64,000 nucleotides of DNA. Origin: Rhodopirellula bahusiensis (GTDB lineage Bacteria > Planctomycetota > Planctomycetia > Pirellulales > Pirellulaceae). This document shows, in pieces, positions 1 to 9,028 of the stretch. The translations under genes and the position numbers were made by a program. Below the pieces are notes generated by a model. It made no database searches. It was not told the DNA's origin and was given only the letters and a program-made list of their open reading frames with translations. Position 1 is the first letter of the stretch, and each line of letters begins with the position of its first letter. Where the stretch lies: contig NZ_NIZW01000006.1 of the NCBI RefSeq assembly GCF_002727185.1, positions 124,001 to 188,000 of the forward strand, written 5' to 3'.

Positions 1-1212
1 TTGACGTTCGGCCCGAGCACTGGCCATGCCGGCCAAGCCCTTCTTCTTTGGCTTTTCGTCTTCGTCGATGATGCGTTTGCGTCCCGCAAGTCCAACGGTG
101 CCTTCCGCTGTCTTCTTGCCACGCTGCTTCTTGTCCGCTTCGTCTTGTTCCAGACGAGCAAGCGGAGCCTTCATGCCCTGCTTGTGTCCTTCGATGACAT
201 CACGAGTCAGCTTGATATCTGGCTTTTGCGCCGCCGGGCCGGAACTGCCGGTCGGAGCAGCTGGCTTGGCAGGTGCGTTTGGCAATTGAGCCAAATTCAC
301 TTTGATCCGTGGTTCACGTTTCTTCGACTTGCCAGCTTCGCCGGGCTTGCCACCCTCTTCAGGGCGATTTCGCGAACGGTCCAGCGACCGCATCTTTCCA
401 CCTGCCGAAGCGGAGTCGCGACGAACGGCTGACAATGGCGTTCCGGGTGTATTGGGAACGACACGGCCGGAGGAGTTGTTCCCCATTCGGCCCGCGATTC
501 GGCTTGCCAATCCACCGCCCTTGTTGGACGAACCATCGTCGTCCGACGAAGCGACTGGTGCCGATTCACGCTTGGGGGACTCAGGAGCCTTGCGTCCACC
601 GGAATCCGATTTTGGACCAGGGACACTGGGCGCGGATGCGGCCGAGTCCGGTTTGGTCGAAGAACCATCCGTTTTCGCACCCATGCCAATCCCACGTCCA
701 CTTGGAGACGCCATGCCCGTTCCAACACCGCCAGTTTTTGGCAGCCGAACTTCGGGTTTGGGCGAACTGTCAGCTGGTGCGGGCTCCGGAGCTTTTGCTT
801 CGGGTGCGGGCGCCAACTTGGGCGTGCGGACGATCGGTGCGGGTTTGCCGACCGGGCGGCCTCCGTCGCGAACGGGCTCCACCGGTGCGGCGGGGCTTTC
901 GGCAGCCTCAGCGGGCTTGGCAGAGCGTCCCACATTGATCGCAGATGGCTTTCGACCGGTCGCTCCGCTCAAGTCTCGAACGGGTGCGACGGGAGCCGTG
1001 GGCGTATCCTTCGTCGGAGGTGCAGCTTTGGGTTTTGGTTCAGACTTCGCAGCGGAACCGGCGAGATGACCTCGCACTTGCTGGGCCTCATCATCTGAGA
1101 GACTGGCCAGCGCGGAACCTTTGCCCGTGATGCCGGCTTTTTTCACCACATCAACGAGTTCTTTGCTGTCGAGATTCAGTTCTTTGGCGAGCGCGTAAAT
1201 GCGTACTGGCAC
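1..1212 (-). CDS. infB: Translation initiation factor IF-2, N-terminal part (partial)
   Basis: IF-2 is the GTPase that brings initiator tRNA to the 30S subunit. Only the first 404 codons are present; the frame is still open at base 1, so the GTPase domain lies outside the window. The start is read as GTG at 1212 because an in-frame stop lies just upstream and an AGGA lies 10 bases before it. The first residues (VPVRIYALAKELNLDSKELV) are the classic IF-2 N-terminal fold. They are followed by a long Pro/Ala/Ser/Lys-rich linker (about residues 50-330) ending in a basic KPKKK stretch, as usual for the variable N-terminal region of bacterial IF-2. It lies 260 bases downstream of nusA on the same strand, the conserved nusA-infB order. 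Several plus-strand open frames here are shadows of the low-complexity linker. Confidence 0.93.
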   Translation of the reverse strand, partial: MPVRIYALAKELNLDSKELVDVVKKAGITGKGSALASLSDDEAQQVRGHLAGSAAKSEPKPKAAPPTKDTPTAPVAPVRDLSGATGRKPSAINVGRSAKPAEAAESPAAPVEPVRDGGRPVGKPAPIVRTPKLAPAPEAKAPEPAPADSSPKPEVRLPKTGGVGTGMASPSGRGIGMGAKTDGSSTKPDSAASAPSVPGPKSDSGGRKAPESPKRESAPVASSDDDGSSNKGGGLASRIAGRMGNNSSGRVVPNTPGTPLSAVRRDSASAGGKMRSLDRSRNRPEEGGKPGEAGKSKKREPRIKVNLAQLPNAPAKPAAPTGSSGPAAQKPDIKLTRDVIEGHKQGMKAPLARLEQDEADKKQRGKKTAEGTVGLAGRKRIIDEDEKPKKKGLAGMASARAERQ

Positions 1213-1472
1213 TGGGTCGAGATCCTGTCAAATTCGATAGGTGAAGTCCGCTCGCAATTCCTTGCGGGTGCGGCTTCGTGGTTTCGTTCGTCAAAATCGC
1301 ATAAAAAGACCTCCATCGTTGCTACCGCCAGTCGGTGAAAAAGCACCAAACTCGCTGAAAACAACGGGGAATTTCATAGCGTTCAAATTGTCCCAAGGAC
1401 GATTGCAAAGACCAACTTTGCTTCTGTCCCACGTTAGGATAGCGTACGAGGACCGTTTTTGAAAACGGCTCA

Positions 1473-2963
1473 TCAGCCTTCCTGCTTGTTACCTTCGGCC
1501 TCGGACGATTCCATCGCCTCGGCAACTGGCTCCGATTCAACGGATTCAGCCTCGCCCTCTTCCGCCACTGGCTCGCTGGCTTCATCAGCGGGTTCGACGG
1601 GGGCCTCTTCGGTGGAGGTAGCCTCCTGTGTTTCGGTCGCAACTTCCGCAGCAGGCTGGTCGCCTTCGGCTGCGTCGGTGCTCTCAGCTTCCACTGTTTC
1701 AGCAGTTGCTTCTTCCGCAGCGGCCTCGGGAGCCGGAGCTTTCGTCTTGGCGGGAGCACTCTGGTCGGTTCGCTCTTGATCTCTTCGAACGCGGCGTTCT
1801 TCCGCGGCAGCCTGTTCGGCCTCTTCCGCGTTGGATTCCGCCGTTTCGACGATCCGATCGACTTCCGCTTCGCTCAATCCGCTCATTTCCATGAACAGAT
1901 CGGGTTCGATGACAGACAAATCGTCGTAGGACAAGTAGCCCTGCTCGACCAATGCCTGAGCAATTTCTTCTGTGATGCCTGGGATCTGGCTGAATCCACC
2001 CACGGCTCGTTCGATTTGTTCTTCGAGCTCAGAGTTGGTCATGATTTCGATGTCCCAACCGCAAAGCTTGCTGGCCAGACGCACGTTTTGTCCACGACGA
2101 CCAATCGCGAGCGAAAGCTGGTCTTCTTGAACCAAGACGATCGCGCGACCAATCATGTCACACAACAAAACTTGGTCGACTTCAGCGGGCTGCAATGCGT
2201 TGGGGATCAAGATCTCGGGATCGCTGTCATAGCGAACCACGTCGATGTGCTCACCGGCCAATTCTTCGCGAACGGCTTTGATGCGACTGCCGCGATAACC
2301 GACGCAGACGCTGATGGGATCGATCTGCTGATCTTCGCTGCTGACGGCAACCTTGCTGCGATAACCCGGTTCGCGGGAAATCGACTTGATCGCGATCACG
2401 CCATCATTCAGCTCTGGAATTTCTTGTTCAAACAATCGCTGGACGAACTGTGGCCGGGTGCGAGACAACACAACGCGAACGCGGTTGCCACCGGATGGAC
2501 GGACTTCAAATACGATTGCACGGACGCGTTCGTTCGCATGCAGGCTCTCGCCAGGAATCTGTTCACTACGCGGCAGGATGGCTTCGACGTTGCCCAAGTT
2601 AACGGTTGCGACGCCGCCGTCGGCGCGCCCGATCATTCCGCTGACGATCTCACCGATCTGGTCGCGGTATTCCAACATCAACGCGTCGCGTTCTGCTTCG
2701 CGGACCTTTTGGATGATGACTTGCTTTGCCGTCTGAGCTCCGATTCGACCGATTTGATCATCGCCGAGAGGTTCGCCAGCCAAGGTTGCAGCGATCGCTC
2801 CGTTGTCGCGACTGATCGACACGATTACGTCTGACTCTTCGCCGTACTGCTTCTTCGCGGCACTCTGCAGGGCCGACTCAATCGCCTGAAACAGAAGTTC
2901 GGGGTCGATGTTTTTATCGCGATGCAGCGAATCGACGTATCGCAAAATGTCTTGCGGATTCAT
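1473..2963 (-). CDS. nusA: Transcription termination/antitermination factor NusA
   Basis: Cytoplasmic RNA-polymerase-binding factor that modulates pausing, termination and antitermination. The 496-residue product shows the NusA order: N-terminal RNAP-binding domain (about 1-125), S1 domain (about 130-200), KH1 and KH2 (about 200-340, with GYRGSRIKAVREEL and the second KH GRRGQNVRLASKL). A helix-hairpin-helix-like segment follows (about 345-390, IPGITEEIAQALVEQGYLSYDD). After that comes an Ala/Glu-rich acidic tail of about 100 residues, which is longer than in E. coli-type proteins and has low complexity. The ATG at 2963 gives the normal N-terminus (MNPQDILRYVDSLHRDKNID). A strong terminator upstream (2993-3024) separates it from the secretion operon, so it should have its own promoter in the short gap 2964-3091, or receive read-through. 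Confidence 0.96.
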   Translation of the reverse strand: MNPQDILRYVDSLHRDKNIDPELLFQAIESALQSAAKKQYGEESDVIVSISRDNGAIAATLAGEPLGDDQIGRIGAQTAKQVIIQKVREAERDALMLEYRDQIGEIVSGMIGRADGGVATVNLGNVEAILPRSEQIPGESLHANERVRAIVFEVRPSGGNRVRVVLSRTRPQFVQRLFEQEIPELNDGVIAIKSISREPGYRSKVAVSSEDQQIDPISVCVGYRGSRIKAVREELAGEHIDVVRYDSDPEILIPNALQPAEVDQVLLCDMIGRAIVLVQEDQLSLAIGRRGQNVRLASKLCGWDIEIMTNSELEEQIERAVGGFSQIPGITEEIAQALVEQGYLSYDDLSVIEPDLFMEMSGLSEAEVDRIVETAESNAEEAEQAAAEERRVRRDQERTDQSAPAKTKAPAPEAAAEEATAETVEAESTDAAEGDQPAAEVATETQEATSTEEAPVEPADEASEPVAEEGEAESVESEPVAEAMESSEAEGNKQEG

Positions 2964-2992
2964 GGCGATGAGAAGTCTTGAGACGAAAAGAT

Positions 2993-3024
2993 AAAAAAAC
3001 AGCCCGGACCGAATCGGCCCGGGC
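2993..3024 (-). terminator. Intrinsic terminator of the T2SS operon
   Basis: Read on the minus strand, a 9-bp GC-rich stem (GCCCGGGCC / GGTCCGGGC, one G-U pair, GATTC loop) is followed by TG and seven T residues. It sits about 70 bases past the stop of the last secretion gene (3092) and 30 bases before the nusA start. A second small stem (ACCGAG / CTCGGT, 7-base loop) lies just upstream at about 3046-3064. It should insulate nusA-infB from the secretion operon. Confidence 0.85.
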
Positions 3025-3091
3025 GAACGATTTCCCTGGTTGATGGACCGAGACTATCGCTCGGTGTTTCGATTGTCAATCCGAACTGGGG

Positions 3092-4495
3092 TCAATCCAA
3101 CCGTGATTGTGGGGTTGGCTCCGTCGATGAGTCTGCTCCTTCCGTTTGTTCGGACGGTGGCTCTGATTGCTCAGCCGACGGCGCAGAATCTTCCGTCGCG
3201 GATGGCTCAGTGGTCGCGGACTCTTCCGCTGCGGAAGCCTCGCCCTCGGATGGCTCGGCGGTTTTCAACGCAACAGCTTCCGACAACTTGCCCGAAGGTC
3301 GCAGCTCGTACTCTTTCCCGTCAATTTCCAACAGCACCAGACGAGCCGAAACCGATTTGACGCTGCCCTTCATCGAACCGATCTCGAACAAGTCTCCGAT
3401 CTGCAGCTTCAACGTTTCACCACGAGTGCGAACGTTCATCCAAGCCGTCCAGTCGTTGCGTCCCTGAACCAACGCGGTCAGGTAAGTTTGCGTCGCGTCG
3501 TCAAACTTCGGCGGCAACGGATCCGGTTCTTTTGGCGGAGGAGCATTCTCGAGTTTGACCAACAACGTCTTCTCGATCTGACGTCGCGGGTACCCCGTGT
3601 CAGTCATTCGAACAACAACCTTCACGGGTTCCGAGTTCACTTCAGCAGAACCATCACCCGCGTCTTCGCCGTTCTCACCTTCACTGTTCTCTGGATCAGC
3701 AGGCGGGTCAAAAGTGAACGTTCCTGAGTCAGCTCTGAAGCTCGCCCACTCTGGCAACTCGCCTTCCAGTTCATAGTTCACGTCCGTGCCTTCCGGGTCG
3801 TCCACCTTCAACCGAACATCGGTCTTCTGACCTTTGACGGCAACCAAGGTTGCATCGCCAGCGTAAACCGGTGGCTGGTTTGGAGGCTGAAAGAAGTTGC
3901 GATTCAAAATCGACTCGCGAGTTTCGTCGAGCGACTGTGCGATGCGCCACGATTCTCGATCTGGAATCTTGGCATCGATCGCCGCGTTGCTGAGCGAGAT
4001 CACATCGATCGTCATCTCAACATTCAAATCGCCCGTTCGCGATGGCCCGAAATTCAATTCGCGAATTCGGTGCAGGTAGTCGCGAGCGTAGAAATCGTGC
4101 AACAAGCCAACCAATCCATTCAACGAAGTCTTGCCGGACACTCGGAAACCGTAGCGGTGATACAGGTCGCCAACCGGTGCGTCACTGACCGGGTCGACAC
4201 CGGCGTCCTTCAATCCGGCTTCGCGGACAGTTCCCAGCAACCAAGATTGGTAGGTGCTCTGGGCTCGTTCAGGATTGCTCGGCAACGAACGCACCATGTA
4301 CTCGCCCATTTGACGATCGGCGTAAGCACCGGCCAACATCTTTTCATTGAGTGTATTCGCTTCGTTCTGCAGACCAGCCAAGCGGTTGTCGCGGAACTTG
4401 ATCGCGTCTCGGTAGCGATTGAATCCCCACTGGAATGCAATGACCACAAACAGGCCGCCAACGGCCATCGCTAAAAAGCGTTCGCGCTGAGTCAT
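3092..4495 (-). CDS. GspM/PilO-like T2SS assembly protein with Ig-like and PilP/GspC-like C-terminal regions
   Basis: A 467-residue bitopic inner-membrane protein. A short cytoplasmic start is followed by one membrane helix (about residues 8-24, FLAMAVGGLFVVIAFQW), a coiled-coil-like stretch and a ferredoxin-fold-like region (about 30-180), the layout of GspM/PilO. Beyond this it carries a cadherin/Ig-like segment (about 200-320: PPVYAGDATLVAVKGQKTD..., PEWASFRADSGTFTF). Next is a small beta-rich module (about 345-405: GETLKLQIGDLFEIGSMKGSV) resembling PilP/GspC homology-region modules. It ends in a Ser/Glu/Ala-rich tail of about 60 residues. GspM is normally near 160 residues, so the extra modules are unusual. 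Its ATG overlaps the stop of the gspL-like gene by 4 bases (ATGA), implying translational coupling. The assignment rests on layout and neighbours more than sequence identity. Confidence 0.72.
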   Translation of the reverse strand: MTQRERFLAMAVGGLFVVIAFQWGFNRYRDAIKFRDNRLAGLQNEANTLNEKMLAGAYADRQMGEYMVRSLPSNPERAQSTYQSWLLGTVREAGLKDAGVDPVSDAPVGDLYHRYGFRVSGKTSLNGLVGLLHDFYARDYLHRIRELNFGPSRTGDLNVEMTIDVISLSNAAIDAKIPDRESWRIAQSLDETRESILNRNFFQPPNQPPVYAGDATLVAVKGQKTDVRLKVDDPEGTDVNYELEGELPEWASFRADSGTFTFDPPADPENSEGENGEDAGDGSAEVNSEPVKVVVRMTDTGYPRRQIEKTLLVKLENAPPPKEPDPLPPKFDDATQTYLTALVQGRNDWTAWMNVRTRGETLKLQIGDLFEIGSMKGSVKSVSARLVLLEIDGKEYELRPSGKLSEAVALKTAEPSEGEASAAEESATTEPSATEDSAPSAEQSEPPSEQTEGADSSTEPTPQSRLD

Positions 4496-6111
4496 GACTG
4501 CACCTCCGGTTGAACGTTCACGTTGAGGCTCGCAGACTGAGAAGCTTCTTGGGTCTCCGTATCAGGCGGCGTCCCATCGGGGTCCGGCTTCGGTTCGCCC
4601 TCCGCTTCGCTCGTGGATTCGGCGGCCGTCTCCTCTTCCGCCAGCTTCGCAATTCGCTCGTAACGATCTGCACGAACGCTTTCGCTTCCGACAGACACCG
4701 TTTCACGAATTTGCCAGCGGTAGGCATCTTCTGTATCGACCTGACTGGCCCCATCGCCCACAACGCGGTGCGATTCGTCTCGCAAGGACGATTCCATTTC
4801 GTCGATCACATCAGGCGATGTTACCAACCCCGAAACGACCATCCGTCCACCACCTTGGCGAGAATCTGACTGAGCGGAAACCTGTTTCAGAATCAACTGA
4901 TCCGACGGCGGCAGAGCTCCTGCCAAACGGTCGATCTCTTCCAACCAGTTCACATCTGCGTCGAGGAATTGATCAATCCGCTCTGTGCGTTGCACACTCG
5001 CGTCGGCCGTCTTCACTTGGTCTCGCATCTGGGCATTGGCTGCTTCCAATCGATCGATCTCAGTGTCACGCGAACTGAGCTGACTCCAGAACAACCACCC
5101 CAACCCCAGCACCAGTGCGGCAGGGATACCAATCATCGCGGCCATCTTGCCACGATTGGTGGAGGGCGGAATGTACTCTCGCGGATTCGCGAAATCGATC
5201 AGGCGATCCGCATGAGCTTCATCCGCGACCAGCAATCCAACCAGTGGTGCCAAACGGCCGACGGTTTCACCAACGGAAGGCTCCACCGATGAATCGCAGT
5301 CGACAATTTGAAGTGGGTTGATCAACCGCTTTTCAGATGGCGTGTCCTGACCTTGATCCAAGCGATCGGCAAGCTGATCCAGCTCATCGCGATGGCGATC
5401 GGGCGTTCCCCAAATTGCGATGTCACATGGGGAACCCGACGCGCCACACGCGATCATGCTGCGACGAAGCTCACCGGCCAACGCATTGACTCGTGCAGGC
5501 GATTGCGATGGCAAACGGACGGACCGAACAAACGAAACATCGCGGCCACGAAACAAAACGATCTCGGCTTCGTCGCCGACCAAGTCAATCAGTGCCAACG
5601 TCGATCGAGTCGAATCATTGGTCTTGTCTCTTAAAATGATCTGATACAGCGCGGCAGCAGCGATCGGACGCAGTGCAATCCGCCCGACGTTCATGCCGGC
5701 TTCGCTGATCGCTTTGCGAATCGGATCAAGCTTGTTCGCACCGGTTGCCGAAACGATCGCCCGGACACCTTTCTCGGTGCGACTGGTCGGCAAGTAATCC
5801 ACCGTCGCGCTATCGCCGGCGGACGCAAAAGTTCGCACCGCCTGAAAGCGGATCATGTCCGGCAATTCTTCGTCCGGCACCGGTGGGAATTCCATCTGAC
5901 GAAGCTCTGCCGAATCGCGTCCAACCGCGACCAAGCACTCCGATTTTTCCAGCCCGTGTTCTTGGATCCATTTGCGCAGCGTGGTTCCCACACCGGCGGT
6001 TTGAATCGGCAAAATCGCGGCATCAACGATTCGCGTTTGTTTGCCGGAGACCTCTCCGACCACAATGCGAATCTGCTGTTCGTCCCAATCGACGGCTACT
6101 TTTTTAGTCAT
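4492..6111 (-). CDS. GspL/PilM-PilN-like T2SS inner-membrane platform protein
   Basis: A 539-residue protein with an actin-like cytoplasmic domain (about 1-300, opening KKVAVDWDEQQIRIVV; later ALIDLVGDEAEIVLFRGRDVSFVR), one membrane helix (about 325-345, MAAMIGIPAALVLGLGWLFW), a coiled coil and a PilN/GspL-type periplasmic domain (about 365-480). The C-terminal 60 residues are Glu/Pro/Ser-rich. GspL links the secretion ATPase GspE to the pseudopilus platform with GspM and GspC. The gene starts 15 bases after the gspK stop and overlaps the next gene by 4 bases, so it belongs to the G-H-I-J-K-L-M operon. A fused PilM+PilN name would fit equally well; the pseudopilin neighbours favour GspL. Confidence 0.82.
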   Translation of the reverse strand: MTKKVAVDWDEQQIRIVVGEVSGKQTRIVDAAILPIQTAGVGTTLRKWIQEHGLEKSECLVAVGRDSAELRQMEFPPVPDEELPDMIRFQAVRTFASAGDSATVDYLPTSRTEKGVRAIVSATGANKLDPIRKAISEAGMNVGRIALRPIAAAALYQIILRDKTNDSTRSTLALIDLVGDEAEIVLFRGRDVSFVRSVRLPSQSPARVNALAGELRRSMIACGASGSPCDIAIWGTPDRHRDELDQLADRLDQGQDTPSEKRLINPLQIVDCDSSVEPSVGETVGRLAPLVGLLVADEAHADRLIDFANPREYIPPSTNRGKMAAMIGIPAALVLGLGWLFWSQLSSRDTEIDRLEAANAQMRDQVKTADASVQRTERIDQFLDADVNWLEEIDRLAGALPPSDQLILKQVSAQSDSRQGGGRMVVSGLVTSPDVIDEMESSLRDESHRVVGDGASQVDTEDAYRWQIRETVSVGSESVRADRYERIAKLAEEETAAESTSEAEGEPKPDPDGTPPDTETQEASQSASLNVNVQPEVQS

Positions 6112-6126
6112 GGTGCAATAGTTTAC

Positions 6127-7932
6127 TCAGTTGTTGTCCGGAACCACGATGTTTCCGCCCAGGACCGACAGATCAAACCCGCGACCTAAATGGGTCAGGT
6201 CTCGGTAATGAACGATGCGTGGATTTGGCGTGGTTGCGTCGATGATGGCTTCGCCACGTGCGGCCAAACCGGAGCCCGAATCGAAGCCGATGACCTGAGC
6301 CCGGAAGACGTCACCGCGAGCGGTCACCAATGGCAACAAGGCTCGCATCTGGTCCACGGTGACTAAACCCTCGGTGAGTGGCCAAGTTTCGTGAGTCCGG
6401 TCGGAAGTCGTTCCGCCGCTGTCTTGTGAACGCGCCTCGAGAATGGCGGTCATCGTATCGCTATCAACCAACGGTACTCCCATCAGCAATTCCGCCGGAC
6501 ACTCGTTCAGGTTGATTCGGCCCGGCAAAACGTCGCCGTCTTGCGTCGTTAGTTGATCCATCAGAAACGGCAGGAACTCAGCCAGCAAGGTTGGCTCTCC
6601 GATCAACGGCGAGGTGTAAGTGACGGTCTCACCGTTTTGCTCTTGAGTGACTTTCGCGTCGATCAAATCAAGCACCTGGTTGAACTCAATGTCGGCTCCC
6701 CCGGTCAAATCGAATGCAGCCAACGCGTCGACGGACCAGGGCAGAACGGTTCCTTCGGATTCGGAGTCAGCGTTCGCCGCGTCTTGAGCTGCGATGCCTT
6801 GAGCTGCCAACGCTTCCGCACTCGCACCACTGGCGACCGAGTCGGCCAGCGATGACTGTCCCCCGATGCGGTAAGCGACAATGAAGGATGCGAAGACTTC
6901 GTCACCGATTGCGGTCATCAGTTCTTCGTAGAGCACTTCCAGATCATCGCCGTTGATGTTGACTCGAAAATCGCCATCCATCGTCTTGTTCGCTTCGGCC
7001 CCGTGCACGGTCAAGTAGCTGGCCCATCCAAGCACGCCCGGTGTTTCGATGCTGGCGGCGTAGCGCTGTTGTTCGTCGGAATCTAAAACGCCATTTCGAT
7101 TGCTGTCCGCCCCGAACAACAACTGAGGCGTGACACCGCGAACCAACAACAGTTCCTCGACCGTTTGAATGGGACCATTGGCTGCGGCGTAGGGTGTGGC
7201 CAGCGAAGTGTAATACTCATCCTCGCAACCGTTCTCACGCGGCTCGGTGTCTTCGTCGATCCAATCCAAGATCGCGTCGGCGATGGTGACGTCCATTCCC
7301 GGCAACGTCATCAACAACGTCACGGCGATGTTTTCCGTTGACACATCTGAATCTTCCGAAGCAGTCGCACCGCCAAGGATACCTTCCGCGTCGACACTGC
7401 CGCCCGACAAACCCGTCAACATGCTGATCGCTTCTGAGTTTTCCTCGAGCACGACCAATGCGTTGACGTTCAAACGAGCCGATTCGTTTTGCAAGCCATA
7501 ACGAATGCCACCGAGCGTTCCCATTTCAGTCAGACCGGGAGCCAACACCGTGAAGTTGCTGGTCGGGTTGCCCAGCGATCCATCAGTGATCGGCACTCCC
7601 TGAAACATGTTTGGGTTATTGAAGACGCCGCCCGCATCTTCACGCAGCGATGACGGCTGAGCCAATGTCAAACGAACCGCTTCGATTCCGGAGTCGACCG
7701 TCGCTCTTGCTTGAACCAAATCGCCAGTCAGATAAGCAGTCTCGTCCGCCGCGATCATCAAATCGGTGAACGAGTAAACCGCCATCGTCGCGACCGCAAT
7801 CACGATCAGAACCAACACCAAAAAGAACCCACGTCGACGATTCTGGCGTCCAATAGGTTTCGCGGCGAAAGCAACGGTTGGATCGCTCAACGACTCTTCG
7901 ACGTTTCGCAAAGGCTTATTCGGCGACGACAT
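6127..7932 (-). CDS. gspK: Type II secretion minor pseudopilin GspK
   Basis: The tip minor pseudopilin of T2SS, 601 residues, larger than the usual ~320. A 35-residue basic leader ends in Gly35. The mature N-terminus begins FFLVLVLIVIAVATMAVYSF, and position +5 is Leu rather than Glu, as expected for GspK. GspK hallmarks follow: DAILDWIDEDTEPRENGCE, the Y-x-x-L-x-x-P-Y pattern and VEELLLVRGVTPQLLFG (helix-hairpin-helix-like), and a second such repeat (INLNECPAELLMGVPLV). The extra length is mostly Ala/Ser/Glu-rich insertions around residues 175-195 and 365-400. The start overlaps the gspJ-like stop by 17 bases. It probably caps the pseudopilus with GspI and GspJ. Confidence 0.88.
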   Translation of the reverse strand: MSSPNKPLRNVEESLSDPTVAFAAKPIGRQNRRRGFFLVLVLIVIAVATMAVYSFTDLMIAADETAYLTGDLVQARATVDSGIEAVRLTLAQPSSLREDAGGVFNNPNMFQGVPITDGSLGNPTSNFTVLAPGLTEMGTLGGIRYGLQNESARLNVNALVVLEENSEAISMLTGLSGGSVDAEGILGGATASEDSDVSTENIAVTLLMTLPGMDVTIADAILDWIDEDTEPRENGCEDEYYTSLATPYAAANGPIQTVEELLLVRGVTPQLLFGADSNRNGVLDSDEQQRYAASIETPGVLGWASYLTVHGAEANKTMDGDFRVNINGDDLEVLYEELMTAIGDEVFASFIVAYRIGGQSSLADSVASGASAEALAAQGIAAQDAANADSESEGTVLPWSVDALAAFDLTGGADIEFNQVLDLIDAKVTQEQNGETVTYTSPLIGEPTLLAEFLPFLMDQLTTQDGDVLPGRINLNECPAELLMGVPLVDSDTMTAILEARSQDSGGTTSDRTHETWPLTEGLVTVDQMRALLPLVTARGDVFRAQVIGFDSGSGLAARGEAIIDATTPNPRIVHYRDLTHLGRGFDLSVLGGNIVVPDNN

Positions 7933-9028
7933 CGGGTGCCTCCGTGGTGCTGGCGGCTTCCTGCTCTTCGAGCAAGGCTTCTCCGTCCTCTGGAAACGAC
8001 ATGGGAAGACGAATCAGGTGCGTGAAGATTCGTCCTTCGGTCAATCCAATCGATGTGGGACTGGTCTGATCCGCGGTTGCCGCCCCACCGGAGGTCGCCA
8101 TCGGTTCAAGTTGCAAACGCACGCGAATCGCGAGGGGCAAATAACCCATCTCATCAGTGCTGTACTGCGGCAACCAATTCACTCCGTCGTAGTATTCGAA
8201 TCCGATCGCGACGACCTCGGGAGCGATGACTTCGCCGGTTTGATCCAAACGCGATGATCCGCCCGTCGACAACGCTTGAACACCAATCGCTCGATCCAAC
8301 TGGCGACGAACCAAGCCGCCTCCCGTGGACGTGGTTCCGGCCGCCGCATTCTCATCCGTCGCGGCCAACTTTTGCATCTCGTCCTGGATCCCAAACGATC
8401 CGGCAACTTGGACAAAGTAGGAAATGGTTTTGATATCGCTGGGTCGATCCAGCAGATCCACGCCAGAACTGATCGCCAAATCGGGATCGATCGCGGTTTG
8501 CTCCAAACTCGGCAAACGGCTGATATCGATCTGCAATTGGGTCTCGTTGCCGATCAACCCAGGCGACTGCAAAACGACTCCCGTTTCCAAACTCGTGTCA
8601 GTCTCCAACGTCGGATCGCCGTTGAGCGAGTCGGGGTCATCCGGTGGCAAAGAGTCGTCAGTTTCACCACCTTCCTCAGCCGTTGCACCAAGACCGAGAC
8701 TCTCCAATGGAGCGGCCGCGGCAGCCAACACTTCCGACAACGCTTCGGTGGAAACGGGGCGAGTGACCAACGTCATTCGCAAGTCGTCTTCGATCAGTTG
8801 CAACAAAGCAGACGCAAGCTGAGCCTCGCGAAACTGTTGCTCCGCGTTGTCCATTTCACGAGCGTAGAAATTGATCGCGCCGCTGATCAGTCCCATCAAC
8901 ACGACGCTGAGCGCGAGCGTCAACAACATCTCGAGCAGGGTGAAACCGGCCCGTGAAGACACACTGGATTGCTCGGAAGAGATCGAGCAACACGAGCGGC
9001 GACTATTCAATGGATGCAGACTCGGCAC
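7916..9028 (-). CDS. gspJ: Type II secretion minor pseudopilin GspJ-like
   Basis: A 370-residue prepilin-type protein. I place the start at GTG 9028 because a perfect AGGAGG (9035-9040) lies six bases upstream. The longer open frame up to 9094 would overlap the previous gene by about 90 bases. The leader ends at Gly28, and the mature start is FTLLEMLLTLALSVVLMGLI with Glu at +5. Downstream, YAREMDNAEQQFREAQLASALLQLIEDDLRMTL is typical of GspJ. Asp/Ser/Gly-rich inserts enlarge the globular domain compared with the family (~200 residues). It overlaps gspI by 26 bases and gspK by 17 bases. Role: minor pseudopilin in the I-J-K tip complex of the periplasmic pseudopilus. Confidence 0.85.
   Translation of the reverse strand: MPSLHPLNSRRSCCSISSEQSSVSSRAGFTLLEMLLTLALSVVLMGLISGAINFYAREMDNAEQQFREAQLASALLQLIEDDLRMTLVTRPVSTEALSEVLAAAAAPLESLGLGATAEEGGETDDSLPPDDPDSLNGDPTLETDTSLETGVVLQSPGLIGNETQLQIDISRLPSLEQTAIDPDLAISSGVDLLDRPSDIKTISYFVQVAGSFGIQDEMQKLAATDENAAAGTTSTGGGLVRRQLDRAIGVQALSTGGSSRLDQTGEVIAPEVVAIGFEYYDGVNWLPQYSTDEMGYLPLAIRVRLQLEPMATSGGAATADQTSPTSIGLTEGRIFTHLIRLPMSFPEDGEALLEEQEAASTTEAPDVVAE

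Noticed and set aside
302-1069. Plus-strand frame of 255 codons over infB
   Set aside because: It is the complement of the IF-2 low-complexity linker, with Pro/Gly/Ser-rich shadow composition.
1453-1468. CCGTTTTTGAAAACGG as terminator between nusA and infB
   Set aside because: Short AT-rich stem without a following T tract; not convincing.
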